Shown one piece after another: positions 1 through 9,074 of a stretch of 64,000 nt of DNA (the first letter of the stretch is position 1; each line of letters opens with the position of its first letter). A program made the position numbers and the translations under genes. The notes under the pieces are model-generated. The model saw nothing but the letters and a program-made list of their open reading frames with translations, was not told where the DNA came from and did not search any database. The DNA is from Elusimicrobiales bacterium (GTDB taxonomy: Bacteria > Elusimicrobiota > Elusimicrobia > Elusimicrobiales > Elusimicrobiaceae). Where the stretch lies: NCBI GenBank assembly GCA_041651175.1, contig JBAZJT010000014.1:17353-81352 (forward strand). Reading direction: 5' to 3'.

Positions 1-2
1 CC

Positions 3-833
3 GTTTCTGACGCCAACAGGGTGTCTGCGGCGCAGTGGCTGGATTCCGCCGTTAAGGGGGGAAAGCAGATAGTGGTCGCTTCCAGCCTGCCGCCGGAGCA
101 GCTCGTGGCGCTGGAGGAAAATCTGGGTTTCAAGTTCGATACCGGCTGGTCGGCGGAATTAAAGTGCCCGTCCGGAAAATTTTACGGCGCGATAGTCTCA
201 AAAATGATGGAAAGCAGCGGCATCGCCCTGTCGGACGAAAGCGTGTTCAGGCTTTTCGGCAAGTCGCAGATGCCGCTTGATGCCGTAAGGCGCATAATAG
301 CCGATGCGCTGAAACTTGAAAAACTGTCCGCCGCCGCAGGCGGCGCGGCCGTGCAGCGCGCCGATGCGTTTGACATGCTTCTGGCTGCGGACGGCGGCGG
401 GGACAAGTCGTTGCCGGACGTGCCGGAGCTTCAGCGCGCCGCGGATTCTGATTTTTCAGGGCGCGAATGGGGCCGCTGGGCGTTTCTGTGCCAGACCGGA
501 GATTTGCGGTATGTGCGCTGGGCGGCGCTTTCGCTGACCGAGCGTGCCCGCGAAATGAAGCTGGAAGGCGGTTTCGAAATCACCCTTGCCCGGGAATACG
601 ATTATGCCCGCATGGCCGACGCCGCCTATGATTTGGCCGAAGCCTGCCGCGGCGCCCGCGTGAAATCCGCAGTGATTCTGCTGCCCGCGGACGGGAAAAA
701 GGCCGCGCGCGACGAATTCGCCAGGCTGGTGCGCCATATTCTGGAAGCTGCGGGAACGTTCTGCGCCACGCTTGAGATGGAGCAGTTGAAATCGCCGTCC
801 GCATACTCGCGTATACTGCTGGATTTGATTTGA
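3..833 (+). CDS. DnaA/Hda-like AAA+ protein, 5' end outside window
   Basis: The frame is open from the first bases of the window, so the true start lies upstream. A GTG at 21 is only the first internal start codon. The visible N-terminal part (GKQIVVASSLPPEQL, then an acidic LEENLGFKFDTGWSAEL-type stretch and a helical block ending near LFGKSQMPLDAVRRIIADAL) resembles the sensor/lid half of DnaA and Hda, where a phrase of the kind IVLTSDRPP is followed by the arginine-finger region and the ANRELEG helix. The usual RF arginine pair is replaced by KF, and the C-terminal half (about residues 110-276) does not match the DnaA DNA-binding domain and is unrecognised. Family membership is an inference from pattern only. 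It could be a regulatory DnaA paralogue. No pathway can be assigned. Confidence 0.4.
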   Translation, partial: VSDANRVSAAQWLDSAVKGGKQIVVASSLPPEQLVALEENLGFKFDTGWSAELKCPSGKFYGAIVSKMMESSGIALSDESVFRLFGKSQMPLDAVRRIIADALKLEKLSAAAGGAAVQRADAFDMLLAADGGGDKSLPDVPELQRAADSDFSGREWGRWAFLCQTGDLRYVRWAALSLTERAREMKLEGGFEITLAREYDYARMADAAYDLAEACRGARVKSAVILLPADGKKAARDEFARLVRHILEAAGTFCATLEMEQLKSPSAYSRILLDLI

Positions 834-1072
834 CGCCGCCCTTATTGACTCCTGCGCAAGTAATGTCCCGTGCGGTTGACCGCAGTCGCGTTTGAGGCAA
901 GCATCATGCGCGCGTCGATGTCCGTATGCAGGCGCATGGCGGCGCCGCATCACCCGCGAATGCGGACGTATGGGGCACTGCTTATGTCCGGCTCAATAAG
1001 TTTGTATACTGTGTTCGCGCGCGAAGGGGTATGCGACTGCGCGCGCGGCTGCTGCCGCAGGTGCGGACACTA
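834..1072. other. intergenic leader region of the pilus operon
   Basis: This stretch of 239 bases carries no supported gene. A possible -10 element TATACT lies at 1005-1010 without a convincing -35 partner. If it is used, the pilus operon would have a leader of about 55-85 bases. An open frame runs through it from 926 in frame with the next gene, but its product before 1073 does not look like protein of this genome. Confidence 0.4.
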
Positions 1073-2881
1073 ATGGAGATGTTTTTGGTTTTTTTGAGGA
1101 TTATGAGGATAATACCGGTTCTGGCGGTTTTTTGCGGACTGCTGCTGCCTGCGGCGGACTGCTCCGCGCAGTCCGGCGCGGGCAGGTCCGGCGGAAGCCA
1201 GGCGGTGGAGGACCAGTCTCGCCGGATATGGCATGCCATGAAAATGTACCGCAACGGCGATTATCAGAAGGCAATGGATTTGTTCATGGATGTGCTGGTA
1301 AACGGTTCCCCGTCCGAGCGTGCCATAGCCAACGAGTATGTCAACAAGATAAGCCAGAAGCTTGAGGTTGACAACTGGGAAACCGATAACGTTTACACCG
1401 AAGACGAAGAAGAGCAGGAAACTGCCGACGGCCAGGCAGCGGAGCCGTCGCTTAAAAAAGAGCTTTCAAAAATGGGCGGCGTCGTTATTTCCGGAGTGAA
1501 ATCAGTCTATTACAGGCTTAAGACAGGCAAGCCCGCGCCGGAACAGCCGCCTGCGCGGGTGGAAGCCGCCGCCGCGACCGCCGCCTCCGGCCCGGCTGGG
1601 GAGCGCGCGCGCCAGGTGGACCAGAAAATAAGCGCGATGCGGGGTTTTATCTCGGGGATTCTTTCCAAAACCAAAGGCGTGCGCGTGTTTATGGACGGTG
1701 ACAGAGTGGAAGCCCTGATGCTTGATCCTGCCGTGCTGTTTTCCAAAAGTCTGAAGTTCCGGCAGCCCGCGGCGGGTAAAATCCTGTCGGCGGTGGCGGG
1801 TCTGATGTACACCAACGGCAACGTCTGCTTTGTGATAACGCCGCAGGGATTCACCTCCGCGGGGGCCAGAATGCTGGATATGCGCCGGGCTATGGCGGTC
1901 AACTCGTATCTGATGCACAAGGGTATTTCGGCTGCGCGCTTGTTTGTCAATCTGGGGCTTTCGTCGCAGGAGCCGCTGCCCCACAACTTCAAGGACATAC
2001 AGGGCATAGGCATAACTTTTGATTATGCCCGCCAGCCGCTGCTTAGCCAGAGCGACGGCTCCGGGCGGCTGCCGCCGCGGACAACCCTGGGCGTTTTCCC
2101 GTCGTCAATATCCACCGACAGGATGCAGGGGGCTATAGTGGAGTTCGCCGCCATAGAGACTTCGGCCCGCGTTGACTACTGGCGCCTTCAGATTTTCCGC
2201 GCCGAAAGCGACGGCTCCCTGTCGGTCATGCAGGAGACATCCGGGCAGGACGCCGCGTATCATCAGATATTCTGGAACGCGCGCAAAGGTTTTTCCGGCG
2301 CGGCGTCGCCGCCGGGGAAATACCTTTGCGTGTTCACGGCTTCGGACAGCGCGGGCCGCGAGCAGATAGCGCGCCGCGTCATAAACGTCACCGGCATGGC
2401 GCAGGCGGGCAAGGGCCGCTTGCTCAAAAAAGGAGCGGCGGGCGGCGGACAGGGCATAGGCGTCGTCATCCGAAAAGGCAAGGCTGCGGCCAAACGCAAG
2501 GCGGCCGCGCACAAAAAAACCAAAAAACGCGCGCCGCGGAGCGGCCGCGAGGTTTCGGATGAAAACGGCTTTGTTGCCATGAGCGGCAGAAAGGCGTATA
2601 CTATCCGTTACGGTGCCGGCACAGCGGATATTTCGGACGCGGCCAAGCCGCAGGTCGCCAAGCTTGCGGACATGATGGTTTCCAGACCGGACGACAAGGT
2701 TATCATATCCGCCCGCGCGTCTTCGTCCGAACCGGATGCGGCGTTCCTTGCGGAGAAGCGGGCCAAGGCGCTTGTGGAAATGCTGGTCAACGAATACGGG
2801 GTGGATACTTCCATGATGGATACCAAGACGGAGGTCAGCGCGCAGGCGGAGCCGGTCTGCGTTGTTGTGTTTGGAGAATAG
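1073..2881 (+). CDS. exported protein with two OmpA-like domains and a FlgD-like Ig domain
   Basis: The protein has about 602 residues. An in-frame ATG at 1103 is an alternative start and would put the hydrophobic export signal (RIIPVLAVFCGLLLPAADCSA) right at the N-terminus. The visible order is: signal peptide; a short helical repeat-like segment (about 45-130); a first OmpA/MotB-like domain (about 203-322, with an LD..RAMAVNSYLMHKGI helix); a FlgD-like Ig fold (about 353-445, ending in PPGKYLCVFTASDSAG); a Lys/Arg-rich linker (about 465-490); and a second OmpA-like domain (about 508-602). OmpA-like domains bind peptidoglycan. It heads the pilus operon, five bases before pilMN, so it probably anchors or positions the machine in the cell wall. 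That role is inferred. The domain combination is unusual. Confidence 0.6.
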   Translation: MEMFLVFLRIMRIIPVLAVFCGLLLPAADCSAQSGAGRSGGSQAVEDQSRRIWHAMKMYRNGDYQKAMDLFMDVLVNGSPSERAIANEYVNKISQKLEVDNWETDNVYTEDEEEQETADGQAAEPSLKKELSKMGGVVISGVKSVYYRLKTGKPAPEQPPARVEAAAATAASGPAGERARQVDQKISAMRGFISGILSKTKGVRVFMDGDRVEALMLDPAVLFSKSLKFRQPAAGKILSAVAGLMYTNGNVCFVITPQGFTSAGARMLDMRRAMAVNSYLMHKGISAARLFVNLGLSSQEPLPHNFKDIQGIGITFDYARQPLLSQSDGSGRLPPRTTLGVFPSSISTDRMQGAIVEFAAIETSARVDYWRLQIFRAESDGSLSVMQETSGQDAAYHQIFWNARKGFSGAASPPGKYLCVFTASDSAGREQIARRVINVTGMAQAGKGRLLKKGAAGGGQGIGVVIRKGKAAAKRKAAAHKKTKKRAPRSGREVSDENGFVAMSGRKAYTIRYGAGTADISDAAKPQVAKLADMMVSRPDDKVIISARASSSEPDAAFLAEKRAKALVEMLVNEYGVDTSMMDTKTEVSAQAEPVCVVVFGE

Positions 2882-2886
2882 CGCAT

Positions 2887-4482
2887 ATGTCCATGCTTGA
2901 CAATATGATGGGAAAACGCGCGGTTACCCTGACCTCGTGCCTGGGTATGTATCTCACCATGGAGGAAATCGGGCTGGTTGAAACGCAACTGGGAGGCGGC
3001 GCCGTCAAGATAGGCCGCTATGTCAGAATCGCCCTGCCTCCGCCCAAGAAAAGCGACGGGGACGCCCGTGCCTCTGCCATGAACGCGGATTTCATAACCA
3101 AGGAGGCCAACTGGCTGCCGCATCTGGAAAAGGCCATAAAGCAGGTTGACCTGGACACCCGCAAAGTGATGCTGGCGCTTTCTCCCCAGTTCGCGGTGTT
3201 CCGCTATTTCCTGATGCCGATGGTGGAGCGGCGGTTCTGGAAACAGTCGATTCCGCTTGAGGCGAAAAAATACGTTCCCTTCCCGTTTGAAACCTCCATT
3301 TACGATTTTCAGGTGCACATGCACGACCTGCCGGACGGAAGGGGCAGGATGATGGGCGTTATTTTCGCTCTGACCAGCGCCAAAATAGTGGAATCCCTGG
3401 TGGAAGGCGTCAAAAAAGCCGGGTTGGAACCGGTGGGCGTGGAAGTATCGGCCATGTCGGCCGGCAGGCTGCTGGGCCATGCCTGCGGCGGCACCACCGC
3501 GCCCAGGATATACGCGCATTTTGATGCCAGTTCCGCCTACATGCTGCTTTACAACAATGGCGTGCCGCTGCTGTTCCGCGAGGTCAATTTCGGCGACACC
3601 ATGGGCACCAAACGGCGCCGGCTGGACGTCAAGGGCCCGCTTGATTTCGTGCATAAGCAGTTCGGCGAGCAGATTTTCAAGGAGCTTTACCTCAGCGGAG
3701 AAAATCTGGATGTGTGGAAATCCTCCGTGCTGGAGGATGCCAAGCTGCCGCTGAAGATGTGGGACCCGAAGGCCGCCTTCAAGCTGCGCGACGGGAACTG
3801 GGGCATGTATTCCGCCATAGGCGCCGGGATACGCCACATGACAGGCGAGGCGGGGGTGGACCTTCTCCACACCACCAGCGCTGCAGTGGATGAGGCGCGC
3901 GTCAGTCTTACGGTATGGGCTGTTGCCATAGGCATGGTGGTGATTTCCGGGCTTATGGCGTTCAGCGCCCAGGCCAGGTTTTTCATGGCCACCATGGAAC
4001 TAAGCAGGCTGCGCGCTTCCATAAGCGAGGTGCCGGAATTCTCCGGCCTGACTTCCGACGGGATTCAGCAGGCGGTGGACAGCATCAGGGCATACTCCGG
4101 CAAGCTGCAGGCGCTCGGCGGCAATCCTGATTATTACGCTCCCAAACTGGTTGCCGTGCTTGATTCCGTGCCGGACAAGGTGTGGGTTTCGGACGTCGGG
4201 TACTCCGGCGTGCTGCCGTCCGCCGGCTCGCGCGGGGAAAGCGAATTGTCCATAACCGGAAAGGTGCGTTCCGGCTCGGCCCAGAACGATGTGGCCATAG
4301 TGCAAACTTTCATTGACACCCTCAAGGCCAATCCGGAAATTCAGAAGGCATTCATCGCGCCCGGAGGACAGTGCCTGAAAGATTTTGTCACTTCCCGCTC
4401 GCAGGACCGCTCCGCCCAGGATTCGGCTGCGGACACCAATTTCTCCATCAAATGCAAGGTGCAGCCGGGAGGAGGTTTCTGA
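2887..4482 (+). CDS. fused PilM-PilN type IV pilus assembly protein
   Basis: The protein has 531 residues. Residues 1-330 match the actin-like PilM fold (LEAKKYVPFPFETSIYDFQ region, then AHFDASSAYMLLYNNGVPLL and GIRHM near the end). A single membrane helix follows at about 339-359 and then a PilN-like periplasmic domain with a VLDSVPDKVWVSDV-type stretch. In most type IV pilus systems PilM is cytoplasmic and separate from PilN. The fused arrangement is how type II secretion GspL is built. The protein should link the cytoplasmic ATPase to the PilO/PilP inner-membrane complex. The start is supported by GGAG about ten bases upstream, and the stop overlaps the next start by one base, so translation is probably coupled. 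Confidence 0.8.
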   Translation: MSMLDNMMGKRAVTLTSCLGMYLTMEEIGLVETQLGGGAVKIGRYVRIALPPPKKSDGDARASAMNADFITKEANWLPHLEKAIKQVDLDTRKVMLALSPQFAVFRYFLMPMVERRFWKQSIPLEAKKYVPFPFETSIYDFQVHMHDLPDGRGRMMGVIFALTSAKIVESLVEGVKKAGLEPVGVEVSAMSAGRLLGHACGGTTAPRIYAHFDASSAYMLLYNNGVPLLFREVNFGDTMGTKRRRLDVKGPLDFVHKQFGEQIFKELYLSGENLDVWKSSVLEDAKLPLKMWDPKAAFKLRDGNWGMYSAIGAGIRHMTGEAGVDLLHTTSAAVDEARVSLTVWAVAIGMVVISGLMAFSAQARFFMATMELSRLRASISEVPEFSGLTSDGIQQAVDSIRAYSGKLQALGGNPDYYAPKLVAVLDSVPDKVWVSDVGYSGVLPSAGSRGESELSITGKVRSGSAQNDVAIVQTFIDTLKANPEIQKAFIAPGGQCLKDFVTSRSQDRSAQDSAADTNFSIKCKVQPGGGF

Positions 4483-5087
4483 TGGCACAGAAACTGGAGG
4501 ATGTGCTTCGCGGGCATCTGGACTATACGCGAGAGTCCTTGTCCCTTGTCCAGTCCAAATTCCGCGAGCAGGGGTGGAAATACTTCAAAGTTCCTCTTGC
4601 CGTGGGGTTGGGCGGCTCCCTGTTTTTTTATTCCGCGCTTTACAAGCCGCTTTCATCTTCCACAAACAACAAACGTTCCCAGATAGACGCCATGAAGGCG
4701 CAGGCGCAGTTCGCCACCGATTACGACACATACAAAAGCCAGATGCTGAACGCGCAGCGGCGTTTTCCCACCCAGAAAGAGCGGACGGAGTGGCTGGGCA
4801 ACCTGATAACCATGTCCTGCACTTCGGAAAACGTGGTGCCCGGCCAGGTGAGCGTGCCGACCGAAAGCGGGGACGGCGATATTTCAGTGATATCGCTTCA
4901 GTTCAATTTCGTGTCTGAACTGCCGCGCATAGGCAGGATTCTGGCCAGGATAGAAAGCAGCGACCGTTTTGTGAAGCTGGAAAGGGTGGCGCTGCACAAG
5001 ACTAGCGACAAGTCCAATCTGATATCCGCGGAAGTGCGGATATCCACGGTGTCGCCTAAACGCAATACCGGCATTGCAGGTGGGTAA
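4482..5087 (+). CDS. pilO: PilO-like pilus alignment protein
   Basis: The protein has 201 residues and starts at the ATG overlapping the pilMN stop (TGATG), with GGAGG seven bases before it. One membrane helix lies at about residues 37-54 (VPLAVGLGGSLFFYSALY), followed by a coiled-coil segment (NNKRSQIDAMKAQAQFATDY) and a periplasmic ferredoxin-like domain. This is the PilO/GspM architecture, and PilO dimerises with PilN. Sequence similarity within this family is low, so the call rests on architecture plus position between pilMN and pilP. Confidence 0.7.
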   Translation: MAQKLEDVLRGHLDYTRESLSLVQSKFREQGWKYFKVPLAVGLGGSLFFYSALYKPLSSSTNNKRSQIDAMKAQAQFATDYDTYKSQMLNAQRRFPTQKERTEWLGNLITMSCTSENVVPGQVSVPTESGDGDISVISLQFNFVSELPRIGRILARIESSDRFVKLERVALHKTSDKSNLISAEVRISTVSPKRNTGIAGG

Positions 5088-5091
5088 GCAT

Positions 5092-5604
5092 ATGATTAGC
5101 CGCTTCTGTGTTCATGCGCGCAAAGCCGTTGTCCTGTGTGTTGCGGCGGGGATTGCCGCGCCATGCCTGGCGCAGGCAACGCCCTCCGCTGCCGCGCAGA
5201 ACGGGAATTCCGCAGCGCAGACTGCCGCGCCGGTTGCCGCGGCGGAAGTGTCGTCGGCGACGGCGGTGGAGGTCTCTGAACAGAAAGTGGTGTTCAATCC
5301 TAAATCCGGCAGAAATCCGTTTTTGTCTCCGGAAGACATCGCCGCGCTGGAAGCGGAAAAGATGGCGACCCGCCAGCAGGTGGCTGCCGCGCAGGCGGCC
5401 AAGACCGGATCAATAGTCAGGCGGGGGTCCAATATTTTAATTCAGGGCATAATTGGTAAAATGGCGATAGTGAACAACCAGTCGGTATCCGCGGGAGGGT
5501 ATGTGGGAGATGTGAAGGTTATCAGCGTCGGCGCCAATTCCGTGACTTTTGAGGAGAACGGAATGCGGTTCACAAAAGCGTTTCAGGAGTTGAGAAGAAG
5601 ATAG
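5092..5604 (+). CDS. pilP: PilP-like periplasmic protein
   Basis: The protein has about 170 residues. The ATG at 5092, preceded by AGGTGGG, is preferred to an upstream TTG. It opens with a signal peptide (MISRFCVHARKAVVLCVAAG, then a cleavage region near APCLAQA), an Ala-rich linker and a FNPKSGRNPFLSPED segment, which is the PilP/GspC-type motif preceding the HR domain. A C-terminal beta domain follows (IIGKMAIVNNQSVSAGGYVG). PilP bridges PilNO and the secretin. Unlike many PilP proteins it shows no clear lipobox. Four bases separate it from pilO. Confidence 0.7.
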   Translation: MISRFCVHARKAVVLCVAAGIAAPCLAQATPSAAAQNGNSAAQTAAPVAAAEVSSATAVEVSEQKVVFNPKSGRNPFLSPEDIAALEAEKMATRQQVAAAQAAKTGSIVRRGSNILIQGIIGKMAIVNNQSVSAGGYVGDVKVISVGANSVTFEENGMRFTKAFQELRRR

Positions 5605-5654
5605 CGCGGAATGATGTTTGGCCGCGCGGAAGCCGCTTATCGGGAGCTGGATTT

Positions 5655-7331
5655 ATGAATATGAACAAGATCAGGCCGTATGTCGCGCTTGCGCTTGCGG
5701 CGGTGCAGATGCTGCTGCCGGTTTCCGGCGCGCTGGCACAGGATATTCCCCAGCCGGATGCGGGCGGCGGCGCCCCGCCCGCGCAGGACGCCGCAGCCGC
5801 TCCCGCGCCGGATGCGGGCGGCGGCGATTTCACAATGCCTACGGCCAATCCGCCGGGAACCCCTCTTGACGCTTCCGGCGGGTCGCCTCAGCCTTTGTAC
5901 GAGGAGACCGAGCGCGTGGAGCCGATGGAGAAAAAAATCATGGTCCGGCTGCGCGGGGCGCCGCTGTCGGCGTTTTTGGAGACCGTGTCCGCCCAGTCCG
6001 GCATCAATTTCGTGGTTTCGGACAAGGTGGCCCAGGATGTCACAATATCGGCTTTTCTTCCCAAGGTAACCGCGCGCGAGGCGCTTCAGATACTGCTGCG
6101 CATGCACGGCCTGACATACGAGCGCGTGGGCAAGAGCCATACCTATGTTATATTGAAGCGTTCCGCCAGAGCAAGAAACGTGGTGACAAAAATATACACA
6201 CTCAGCTTCATCTCCCTGCTGGCGGGGGAAACGTCGCAGCAGGAAATGTCGGCTATAACTTCAGCTGATGTGTCCTTCACCGGAGGGTTCAGCGGCGGGG
6301 GCGGCGGGGGCGCCGGCGGCGGCCAGAGCGGAGGCGGAGGCGGAGGCCAGGGCGGCGCGGGCGCCAGCGAAGGCGTTGCCATCATCAATGTGCTGCGCAG
6401 CGTGATGAGCAGAACCGGTACCATCGCCAGCGAGCCGCGCACGAACAGTCTTATTGTCACCGACGATGCGGACCGCTTCCCGCAGATAGAGCAGGTGCTT
6501 TCCGAACTGGACAAAAAAGCTCCCCAGGTGCTTATAGAAGCTAAAATCATGGAAATAAACAGCACCCGCCTCAACGAGATGGGCATAGAATGGGGCGGCT
6601 CGCGCGGCGAGCTGGCCTATTTCCAGGGTCCCACCCGGCTTACCGATTATTTCCTGCGTCCCGGATTTTTCAGCGGCGACCAGTGGAAGTATATGTTCCC
6701 GGACCCCAGTTCCATTGTCACCTCCGGCGGCGGCAGCGGCGGCGGTTCGGGCGGCTCAGGCGCCTCAATGGGTCCCGGCGGCATAACCTATGGCACCTTC
6801 AGCCTCAGCCAGCTTACGGCGATGCTGCGGCTGCTGGTCTCGCGCAGCGACGCGCGGTATTTAAGCCATCCCAAGGTGGTTACGTTAAACAACAAGATGG
6901 CTCTCATCAATATAAGCCAGGATGCGGCGGTCAGCGTAACCAGCACGGTTACTCAGACCACCACCACCGGAACCCTGGAGCGCAGACGGGTGGGCGTTAC
7001 GTTGCGCGTTACCCCCCAGGTCAACAAGGACGGCTACATCACCCTGTTCATACAGCCGTCCTATTCGGATATTCAGGCTTCCGCCGTGACCAACAACGGA
7101 CAAACGGTCTATGACCCGGTAAGCCGCGGCGCCTCCACCATGATGCGCGTCAAGAACGGTTCCACGGTGGTGCTGGGCGGCCTGCTTTCGTCCACCGACA
7201 ACAAGCTTGTGCGCAAGGTCCCGTTGCTTGGATATATTCCGCTTATCGGCTGGCTGTTCACCAGCGTAAGCCAGACGCGCAAGAATTCGGATCTGGTGCT
7301 GTTTGTGACCCCGACCATACTGGTTGACTGA
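5655..7331 (+). CDS. pilQ: PilQ/GspD-type secretin
   Basis: The protein has 558 residues and forms the outer-membrane pore of the pilus machine. After the signal peptide (ends near SGALAQD) and a Pro/Ala/Gly linker, a secretin N-domain lies at about 91-165 (LSAFLETVSAQSGINFVVSD). A second N-domain at about 175-290 has an inserted loop of about 26 residues that is almost pure glycine (212-237). The secretin beta-domain follows and itself carries a Gly/Ser-rich loop near 357-375. The conserved C-terminal signature VPLLGYIPLIGWLF is at about 522-535. There is no AMIN domain, so it is shorter than typical proteobacterial PilQ. The stop overlaps the pilB start by one base. Confidence 0.88.
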   Translation: MNMNKIRPYVALALAAVQMLLPVSGALAQDIPQPDAGGGAPPAQDAAAAPAPDAGGGDFTMPTANPPGTPLDASGGSPQPLYEETERVEPMEKKIMVRLRGAPLSAFLETVSAQSGINFVVSDKVAQDVTISAFLPKVTAREALQILLRMHGLTYERVGKSHTYVILKRSARARNVVTKIYTLSFISLLAGETSQQEMSAITSADVSFTGGFSGGGGGGAGGGQSGGGGGGQGGAGASEGVAIINVLRSVMSRTGTIASEPRTNSLIVTDDADRFPQIEQVLSELDKKAPQVLIEAKIMEINSTRLNEMGIEWGGSRGELAYFQGPTRLTDYFLRPGFFSGDQWKYMFPDPSSIVTSGGGSGGGSGGSGASMGPGGITYGTFSLSQLTAMLRLLVSRSDARYLSHPKVVTLNNKMALINISQDAAVSVTSTVTQTTTTGTLERRRVGVTLRVTPQVNKDGYITLFIQPSYSDIQASAVTNNGQTVYDPVSRGASTMMRVKNGSTVVLGGLLSSTDNKLVRKVPLLGYIPLIGWLFTSVSQTRKNSDLVLFVTPTILVD

Positions 7332-9070
7332 TGCCACACAAAAAACTGGGCGAAATACTGATGGCGCAGGGGGCGCTGGACGAGCAGAAGCTCAACCAGG
7401 CGCTGCATTTCCAGGTTCAGAACAAGTGCCTGATAGGCGAGGCCATAATCAAGCTCGGCTACGCCAGCGAGGAAGTGGTGTACATGGCCCTCTCCAAGCA
7501 GTTGGGCATTCCCTACGCCTCGCGCGAAAACCGCATTCTGAGCCCGGAGAGGAATCAGGGCATTGAAAAACTGGTGGGCGAGAAATTCGCGCGCGAGCAT
7601 TTCGCCATCCCGCTGTTCGTGGAGGGTGATTCTCTGGCGGTGGCGATGGCGGACCCTGCCAACGTGCTTACCATGGACAACCTGCGGCTGATGACCAATA
7701 TGGAAATTCAGCCGTTTATCGCCACCAAATCCCAGATACTGCGCGTTATAGACAATTTCTACCAGGGGGCCGACCTGATAGACCAGGCCATGTCGGTGGA
7801 CACCGAGGGCAAGAACGTCGCCAGCGAGGCGGACCTTGCCGTTGAAGACCATCTGGACCTGGACAAAATGATATCCGGCGAGAGCAAGGGCGCCCAGTCC
7901 ATACGGGTGGTCAACGCCATACTCAAGCAGGCCATAAGCGAGCGCACCTCCGACATTCATCTGGAGATTTTTGACGAGCGCGTCAGTCTCCGTTTCCGCA
8001 TAGACGGCATTCTGCACGAGCGCAGCTCCCCGCCCAAGGAGCTGGTGTCCGCGCTTATCTCGCGCATAAAAATCCTTTCAAAACTGGACATTGCGGAACG
8101 GCGGCTTCCGCAGGACGGGCATTTCAGCATCCACTACCAGAACCGCACCATAGAAGTCCGCGTTTCTGTGTGTCCGACGGTGTTCGGCGAAAAGCTGGTG
8201 CTGCGCATACTGGACAAGGGCACCGTGGAATTGAATCTGGATCTGCTGGGTTTTGAACAGCGCCAGCGCGAGGACTTCCTGCGCGCGGCGGACTATCCGC
8301 ATGGCCTGATATTTCTTACCGGCCCCACCGGCTCCGGCAAGACCACCACGCTCAACGCGGTGCTAAACACCATAAAGACGCCGTCTTACAATTTCATGAC
8401 GCTGGAAGACCCGGTGGAATACAAGCTTTCCGGCATAAGCCAGGTGCAGGTGCGCCCGCAGATAGGCCTTACTTTCGCGGACGGGCTGCGCTCTTTCCTG
8501 CGCCAGGATCCGGACATCATACTGGTCGGAGAGGTGCGCGACAAGGAAACGGCGGAAGCCTGTCTGCGCGCCGCGCTGACCGGCCATCTGGTGTTTTCCA
8601 CGCTGCACACCAACGACGCCACCGGCGCCGTGCCCCGGCTTATTGACATGGGCATGGAGCCGTTCCTGCTTTCCAGCTCGCTTGCTCTTGTTGCGGCCCA
8701 GCGTCTGGTGAGAATGCTCTGCCCGCATTGCAAGGCGCCCACCACGGTTGACCAGAAAGTGCTGGACCAGATGCTCAAGGAAGGCCATTTCCCGCCGGAG
8801 ACGGACAGGTCTCGCTGGGTGTTTTTCAAAGCGCGTGGCTGCGACAAATGCTCGCACACCGGATATATCGGGCGAAAGGCGCTCTACGAGGTGTTTCTGA
8901 TTAACGACGAAATGAGGCGCATCATCTACAAAACGCAGGATGTTTCCGAATTGCGTGTGGCCGTGAAAAAAACCGGCGCGTGGAACATGCGCGCCAGCGG
9001 ATGGAAAAAAGTGGTGGCGGGTCTTACCACGCCGGAAGAAGTAATGTCGGTTACCTTATCGGAGGAATAA
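7331..9070 (+). CDS. pilB: PilB/GspE-type assembly ATPase
   Basis: The 579-residue motor for pilus extension or secretion. An N-terminal MshEN domain occupies about residues 1-150 (LGEILMAQGALDEQKLNQAL opening). The catalytic part carries Walker A GPTGSGKTT at 331-339, the Asp-box LEDPVEYKL, Walker B region DPDIILVGEVRD and the His-box GHLVFSTLHTND. A zinc-binding insertion has CPHC at 464-467 and a later CDKC. It starts on the secretin stop codon. No PilT-type retraction ATPase occurs in the window. Confidence 0.93.
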   Translation: MPHKKLGEILMAQGALDEQKLNQALHFQVQNKCLIGEAIIKLGYASEEVVYMALSKQLGIPYASRENRILSPERNQGIEKLVGEKFAREHFAIPLFVEGDSLAVAMADPANVLTMDNLRLMTNMEIQPFIATKSQILRVIDNFYQGADLIDQAMSVDTEGKNVASEADLAVEDHLDLDKMISGESKGAQSIRVVNAILKQAISERTSDIHLEIFDERVSLRFRIDGILHERSSPPKELVSALISRIKILSKLDIAERRLPQDGHFSIHYQNRTIEVRVSVCPTVFGEKLVLRILDKGTVELNLDLLGFEQRQREDFLRAADYPHGLIFLTGPTGSGKTTTLNAVLNTIKTPSYNFMTLEDPVEYKLSGISQVQVRPQIGLTFADGLRSFLRQDPDIILVGEVRDKETAEACLRAALTGHLVFSTLHTNDATGAVPRLIDMGMEPFLLSSSLALVAAQRLVRMLCPHCKAPTTVDQKVLDQMLKEGHFPPETDRSRWVFFKARGCDKCSHTGYIGRKALYEVFLINDEMRRIIYKTQDVSELRVAVKKTGAWNMRASGWKKVVAGLTTPEEVMSVTLSEE

Positions 9071-9074
9071 CAGC

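Noticed and set aside
926..1072. Upstream 49 codons of the OmpA-like gene frame as coding
   Set aside because: The translated segment is unlike a signal peptide, while a proper export signal begins just after 1073/1103.
2608..3870. Open frame of 420 codons on the minus strand opposite the pilMN gene
   Set aside because: It lies opposite well-supported genes, has a His/Gln/Arg-rich composition typical of antisense frames in GC-rich DNA, and has no ribosome site or recognisable domain.
6288..6365. Gly-rich stretch of the secretin as a slippage artefact or frame error
   Set aside because: The reading frame and secretin domains continue on both sides, a second Gly/Ser loop occurs later, and glycine loops are common in secretins.
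7109..8017. Minus-strand open frame of 302 codons opposite pilQ/pilB
   Set aside because: Both plus-strand genes are certain and overlap by one base. The minus frame has no start signal and no domain.
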